64,000 nucleotides of DNA from Limnochorda sp. L945t. Its GTDB lineage: Bacteria > Bacillota > Limnochordia > Limnochordales > Geochordaceae. This document shows, piece after piece, positions 60,166 through 64,000 of the stretch (position 1 is its first letter; every line of letters begins with the position of its first letter). The stretch lies in assembly GCF_035593305.1 (NCBI RefSeq), contig NZ_CP141615.1, positions 1,922,001 to 1,986,000 of the forward strand. The letters are read 5' to 3'. Below the pieces are notes generated by a model. That model was not told the origin of the DNA. It made no database searches and saw only the letters and a list, made by a program, of their open reading frames with translations. A program made the translations under genes and the position numbers.

Positions 60166-60807
60166 ATGGCACAGGCACCCAAGATTGCGGTCGTTTACTA
60201 CAGCGCGACGGGCACCGTGTACCGGATGGCCCGAGAACTGGAGGCCGGCGCCCGGGAGGCAGGAGCCGAGGTGAGGTTGCGGCGGGTGGCCGAACTCGCC
60301 CCGCCCGAGGCGATTGCGCAAAACCCTGCCTGGAAGGCCCACGTCGAGGCCACTTCGGGCGTGACCCTGGCCAGTCTCGACGACCTCGAGTGGGCAGACG
60401 CCTACCTTTTCGGCACGCCGACTCGCTACGGCAACGTGGCGTCGCAGCTCAAGCAGTTCATGGACAGCACGGGACCGCTTTGGGCGCAGGGCAAGCTCGC
60501 CAACAAGGTAGCGGCCGGATTCACCAGCGCGTCCAATCCCCACGGAGGTCAGGAGTCGACGCTGCTCGCCCTCTACAACGTCTTGTACCACTGGGGATGC
60601 ATCGTGGTGAGCCCCGGATACACCGACCCCCGGGTCTTCGCGGCCGGCGGCAACCCGTACGGCGCAAGCTGGACGGCCAACCGAGGTCAGCCGCCCTTGA
60701 GCGATGCCGCCAGAGCCGCCCTGCGCCACCTGGCCGAGCGGGTCACGCAGGTCACCCGCTGGGTGATGGCCGGGCGGCGGGCCGAAGCCCACGTCGACGT
60801 CAACTGA
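60166..60807 (+). CDS. wrbA: NAD(P)H:quinone oxidoreductase, WrbA type
   Basis: A 213-residue FMN flavodoxin-fold enzyme that reduces quinones by two electrons. KIAVVYYSATGTVYRMARELEAGA is the FMN phosphate loop. FGTPTRYGNVASQLKQFMDSTGPLWAQGKLANKVAAGFTSASNPHGGQESTLLALYNVLYHWGC is the WrbA-specific region including the tetramer interface. YTDPRVFAAGGNPYGASWTANRG is near the end. ATG 60166 fits the family start; the frame is open upstream. Its end overlaps the convergent beta-galactosidase by 8 bases. Confidence 0.93.
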   Translation: MAQAPKIAVVYYSATGTVYRMARELEAGAREAGAEVRLRRVAELAPPEAIAQNPAWKAHVEATSGVTLASLDDLEWADAYLFGTPTRYGNVASQLKQFMDSTGPLWAQGKLANKVAAGFTSASNPHGGQESTLLALYNVLYHWGCIVVSPGYTDPRVFAAGGNPYGASWTANRGQPPLSDAARAALRHLAERVTQVTRWVMAGRRAEAHVDVN

Positions 60808-62908
60808 CCCCCGGAGAGGGGTCGCCGGGCGCCTTCTCCAGCACCGTCACCCCGTAAGGGTCGAGGGTCACACCGGGCCCGGCGGGCGCGCGGGTGAAGG
60901 CGTCCACCCAGCGACCGCGCAGGTGGGCTGTCGCCGCCTGCGCTCCGTGGTTGAGCAGAAAGAGCGCCGACCGGCCCCCGGGGCCGTCCCACAGCACCGC
61001 TTCGACGTCCGAAGCGAGCACGGCTGCCTGAGAGTCAGGCGCGGAGAGAGGTGTCTCCACCCCGGCCCGTTCCAGCGCCCAATCGACGATGGCCTCCTGA
61101 AGTTGGGGGTCAAGGAGCGTTCCGACGTACACCACGGCGCCGCGACCCACCGGGTGGACCGTGACCGCAGGGCGACCTGCTAAGTGGTCGGCTGTGTACC
61201 AGCCGACGGCACGCGCCCCTTGTGGGGCGAGCACGTCGCACCAGACAGCCCCGGTTCCCTGCAGGACAGGGCCCGCCGGCGCTCCCTCCTCCAGATCGGG
61301 GCGAGGGAGCTGGAGCCGAACGGGAATCCGCTTCCCCACTGGGAAGGAGTCGTACTCCTCGACCGTCACGCCGCATACACCTGCCAGCGGGCCGGGCGGC
61401 GGCAGGGGATACACCGCGTTGGCCTGATCCTTGATACCCGTGCGCGGCCCCACGATGACGACTCCCCCGCTGCGGGCGAAGCCCTCGATTCGCGAGGCCC
61501 CCTCGGGCGTGAGCGACATGAGGCTGGGGACCACCACGATCCGGAAACCCTCTGCTGGCGCGCCGGACCCCGGCCCGAGGGGCAACCGGTCGCCCGCCCG
61601 CACGATCCCCACGCCCACACCCCTGCGCCACATGGCCCGGTACCACGACAAAAGGCGGGCCTCGAAAGTGAGGCCGGCGTTTTGCGGTTGGATCCGCCAC
61701 GCCCACCGGTCGTCATACGACATCAGGATGGCTACGGGCGTCCGAGGAACGGCCTGTTCCAGCCAGCCCGGAAGAAGCCCAAGTTCCTCGGCCGTCCCGC
61801 GGATCTCTTCGTACCGGCGCCCGGGCCGGCCATGGTGGTCGAGAATCCCGTGCCAGAACTGCTCGGCGCCTTTGGTCGCCGTACGCCAGCGAAAGTAGAG
61901 GACGGCCTCCGCCCCGTGGGCCACCGCCTGCCAGGTCCACAGGCGCAGCTGCCCCGGGCGAGGAGCCGGGTCGATCAGCCCATCCCAGCCCGTCGGGCCC
62001 GCCTGCTGCTCCATGACCCAGAAGCGCCGGTGCCGCAGTGACCGCATAAGGTCGGCGCTCAAGGCGACGGCGGCCCCAGAGGCTTCCCCGGGAGCAGGGC
62101 GGAAACCCGGGTAGTTGTCCCACGAGACGAAGTCGAGGGGCCCGGCCAACGAGAAGTAGTCGAGGTCTTCGAACAGGCCCATGAAGTTGGTCGTGATGCG
62201 GTGGTGGGGCGCCCCCCGCCGCAAGATTGCGACCTGGCGCCGCAGAAACCGGGCGTACGCGTCGGAGACGAAGCGGGCGTGGTCGAGCCGCAAAGAGGGG
62301 TTGTGGACCGCTACTGTGCGGCCCGGCAAGGGGATCTGTTGCCAGGAGGTGTAAGCCTGGCTCCAAAACGCCGTCCCCCACGCCTCGTTGAGAGCGTCGA
62401 GAGAGCCGTAGCGCTCCCGCAGCCACTCCTGGAAGGCGGAGCGGCACGTGTCGCAGAAGCAGGCGGTGCGATGGCCTCCCAGCTCATTGTCGATCTGCCA
62501 GGCCATCACTCCGGGGTGCTGCCCGTAACGGTGCGCCATCGCCTCGACGATCCGTTCGACGTGCCGCAGATACTCAGGCGAGTTGGGACAGTAATGCCGG
62601 CGGCCGCCGAAGCCGACCCGCACCCCGTCCTCGTCCACCGGCAAGATCTCGGGATGCGCTTGGACCAGCCAAGCCGGAGGCGTTGCGGTTGGCGTGCCCA
62701 GCACCGCCTGGATCCCGTGACGGCCCAGCACCTCGAGCGCCTCGTCGAGCCAGTCGAACGTGAAGCGCCCCTCCTCCGGCTCCATCCTCGCCCAGGCAAA
62801 CTCGGCGAGCCGGACGACCCGGAAGCCGGCCCGGGCCATGAGCTCGGCGTCCAGCGGCCAGCGCTCCTTTGGCCACTGTTCGGGATAGTAGTCGGCTCCG
62901 ATCCACAC
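60800..62908 (-). CDS. Beta-galactosidase, glycoside hydrolase family 42
   Basis: A 702-residue cytosolic retaining glycosidase. The (beta/alpha)8 domain has acid/base E142 in WQIDNELGG and nucleophile E300 in FWVMEQQAG. Cysteines C107, C150, C152 and C155 (HYCPN and CFCDTC) match the zinc site of GH42 trimers. A glutamine-amidotransferase-like trimerisation domain and a short beta domain follow, ending in DAFTRAPAGPGVTLDPYGVTVLE. The GTG start has GGGGGGA 7 bases upstream. It lies 24 bases after a sugar ABC permease, so it probably hydrolyses the imported galactoside or arabinogalacto-oligosaccharide. Confidence 0.95.
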   Translation of the reverse strand: MWIGADYYPEQWPKERWPLDAELMARAGFRVVRLAEFAWARMEPEEGRFTFDWLDEALEVLGRHGIQAVLGTPTATPPAWLVQAHPEILPVDEDGVRVGFGGRRHYCPNSPEYLRHVERIVEAMAHRYGQHPGVMAWQIDNELGGHRTACFCDTCRSAFQEWLRERYGSLDALNEAWGTAFWSQAYTSWQQIPLPGRTVAVHNPSLRLDHARFVSDAYARFLRRQVAILRRGAPHHRITTNFMGLFEDLDYFSLAGPLDFVSWDNYPGFRPAPGEASGAAVALSADLMRSLRHRRFWVMEQQAGPTGWDGLIDPAPRPGQLRLWTWQAVAHGAEAVLYFRWRTATKGAEQFWHGILDHHGRPGRRYEEIRGTAEELGLLPGWLEQAVPRTPVAILMSYDDRWAWRIQPQNAGLTFEARLLSWYRAMWRRGVGVGIVRAGDRLPLGPGSGAPAEGFRIVVVPSLMSLTPEGASRIEGFARSGGVVIVGPRTGIKDQANAVYPLPPPGPLAGVCGVTVEEYDSFPVGKRIPVRLQLPRPDLEEGAPAGPVLQGTGAVWCDVLAPQGARAVGWYTADHLAGRPAVTVHPVGRGAVVYVGTLLDPQLQEAIVDWALERAGVETPLSAPDSQAAVLASDVEAVLWDGPGGRSALFLLNHGAQAATAHLRGRWVDAFTRAPAGPGVTLDPYGVTVLEKAPGDPSPGVS

Positions 62909-62932
62909 AGCCGCGTCCCCCCTGTCCCTCGG

Positions 62933-63763
62933 TCAACTCTTGACCGCTCCGGACATGATGCCTTCGATGAACTGGCGCTGCATCAGCACGAACACCAACA
63001 ACAACGGCAACGTGAGCACCACCGACCCAGCCATCACTAGGTCGTAAGGAGTGTAGATGCTTCCCTGCAGGCGCGCGATCGCGACGGCCGCCGTGAGTTT
63101 GCGTTCGCTTCTGAGCAGCACGAGTGGCCATAGGAAGTTGTTCCAGGAGCCCATGAAGAAGATGATGCCGAGGCTGGCGATGGCTGGCATCACGGTAGGG
63201 ACGACGACCCGGGTAAAGATGCCGAACTCCCCTGCCCCGTCGATACGGGCGGCATCGAGCAGTTCGTCGGGCACGCCCCGGATGATCTGGCGCATGAAAA
63301 AGATGCCGAACGCGTTGGCCGTTCCGGGGATGATCAGGGGCCAATGGGTGTCGACCCATCCGATGCGCTGGTAGACGACGTACAGCGGTACCATCGTTAC
63401 CTCGAACGGAATCACCATCGAGGCAAGTAAGACGAGGAAAAGAGGCTCCCGCCCCCGGAACCGGTACTTGGCGAAGCCAAACCCGCCAAGGGTGCAGAAG
63501 AAGATGGCGAGGGTCGTGAACAGGGTTGCGATGTACGCCGTGTTGAACAGATTGACGGCAAAGGGCATCTGCTCGAACAGTCCCCGGTAGTTGGCGAGCG
63601 AGGGTGTCCTCGGGACCAGAGAGGGAGGATAGGCGAATATCTCCGACTGAGGCTTGAACGAGCTCGCCAGCATCCACAGAAACGGCAAGACCATGGTGCA
63701 CGCGAGCAGGGTCATGCCCACGTACGCCAAACCCTTCAGCGCCTTGCCCCTCCAGGCCCTCAT
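62933..63763 (-). CDS. Sugar ABC transporter permease, MalG type
   Basis: A 276-residue inner-membrane permease. The first helix is LAYVGMTLLACTMVLPFLWMLASSF, then FGFAKYRFRGREPLFLVLLASMVIPFEVTMVPLYVV. The coupling loop is DELLDAARIDGAGEFGIFTRVVVPTVMPA, and the end is QRQFIEGIMSGAVKS. It is the partner of the partial MalF-type gene just upstream and precedes the GH42 enzyme, forming a galacto-oligosaccharide uptake cluster. Confidence 0.92.
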   Translation of the reverse strand: MRAWRGKALKGLAYVGMTLLACTMVLPFLWMLASSFKPQSEIFAYPPSLVPRTPSLANYRGLFEQMPFAVNLFNTAYIATLFTTLAIFFCTLGGFGFAKYRFRGREPLFLVLLASMVIPFEVTMVPLYVVYQRIGWVDTHWPLIIPGTANAFGIFFMRQIIRGVPDELLDAARIDGAGEFGIFTRVVVPTVMPAIASLGIIFFMGSWNNFLWPLVLLRSERKLTAAVAIARLQGSIYTPYDLVMAGSVVLTLPLLLVFVLMQRQFIEGIMSGAVKS

Positions 63764-63767
63764 CGCT

Positions 63768-64000
63768 TCAGCGTCTCCCCTCCTCGTCCGTCCCGAAGAC
63801 CCGCCACTGTAGCCCCGTCAAGATAAACAGGACAGCGAAGTAGGCATACGCGATGGCCGACGCGTAGCCGAACTTGAGGAAATTGAACGCGTTCTGGTAG
63901 AGGTAGAGCACCGGCGTCAGAGTCGAGTTGGCGGGCCCTGCACCGCCGGTGCCCTGGAAAAGGATGTAGGGCTCCGTGAACAGCGAGAAGGTGCCGATGG
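63768..64000 (-). CDS. Sugar ABC transporter permease, MalF type (5' part outside window)
   Basis: The last 76 residues of a MalF-type permease, reading IGTFSLFTEPYILFQGTGGA then GPANSTLTPVLYLYQNAFNF and a final helix ASAIAYAYFAVLFILTGLQWRVF, stop at 63768-63770. The TxGGPxNSTxTxxxYxYxxAF motif is typical of these subunits. The stop lies 4 bases before the ATG of the MalG-type gene. The reading frame continues beyond the right edge. Confidence 0.88.
   Translation of the reverse strand, partial: IGTFSLFTEPYILFQGTGGAGPANSTLTPVLYLYQNAFNFLKFGYASAIAYAYFAVLFILTGLQWRVFGTDEEGRR

Overview
The window is high-GC DNA (roughly 70% by eye) with many GTG starts, AGGAGG-type ribosome binding sites and dense head-to-tail operons with 4-base ATGA/GTGA overlaps. 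The gene mix (Fur/PerR-type regulator, polA-coaE neighbourhood, RpiR/MurR regulator, ECF pantothenate S-component next to coaX, Dpp-type importers, DUF1343 muramidase) points to a Firmicutes-related bacterium. Three gene products look like outer-membrane or surface proteins that need a second membrane, and all three complete solute-binding proteins have plain signal peptides without a lipobox cysteine. A diderm, high-GC Firmicute such as Limnochordia is my best guess; this is inference, not proof.

Layout. 1-1038: a decayed island at the 3' side of a tRNA-Leu(GAG) gene: antitoxin tail, truncated PIN toxin, DUF4268 scrap and a broken tyrosine recombinase. 1195-4597: carboxymuconolactone-decarboxylase-like protein, PLP trans-sulfuration enzyme, GNAT enzyme and a small membrane protein. 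4611-20876 (all minus): polA, coaE, mgsA, lytic transglycosylase, nicotinate phosphoribosyltransferase, then an oligopeptide/dipeptide ABC importer with one binding protein, one permease pair and four ATPases, then YkvA-type, unknown and DUF4149 genes. 21009-24851: SLH-type exported protein, sfsA, Fur/PerR regulator with a well-formed promoter and operator, Asp/Glu racemase.

24890-33782 (minus) is the most unusual part. It has a 1673-residue protein with SprA/Sov-like features and an inserted beta-propeller, a secreted subtilase ending in a type IX/FlgD-like C-terminal domain, and a PorV/UPF0164-like barrel. Together they look like a minimal type IX-like secretion unit outside Bacteroidota. 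A winged-helix regulator and a ZIP metal transporter follow.

35774-39296 (plus): adenine deaminase, a MobA/PucB-like nucleotidyltransferase (purine use) and an exported alpha/beta hydrolase. 39283-47125 (minus): a probable N-acetylmuramic-acid salvage operon: MurR-type regulator, MurQ etherase, NamZ-type exo-muramidase, a sugar ABC importer and a BadF-family amino-sugar kinase. 47395-53582 (plus): a second complete Dpp-type importer with a 59-residue two-helix protein tucked between ATPase and binding protein. 53834-55452: PanT-like S-component with CoaX. 55475-60807: haemolysin III, MFS exporter with its MarR regulator, ferritin-like protein, SIS-domain protein, WrbA. 60800-64000 (minus): GH42 beta-galactosidase with a sugar ABC importer that runs off the right edge.
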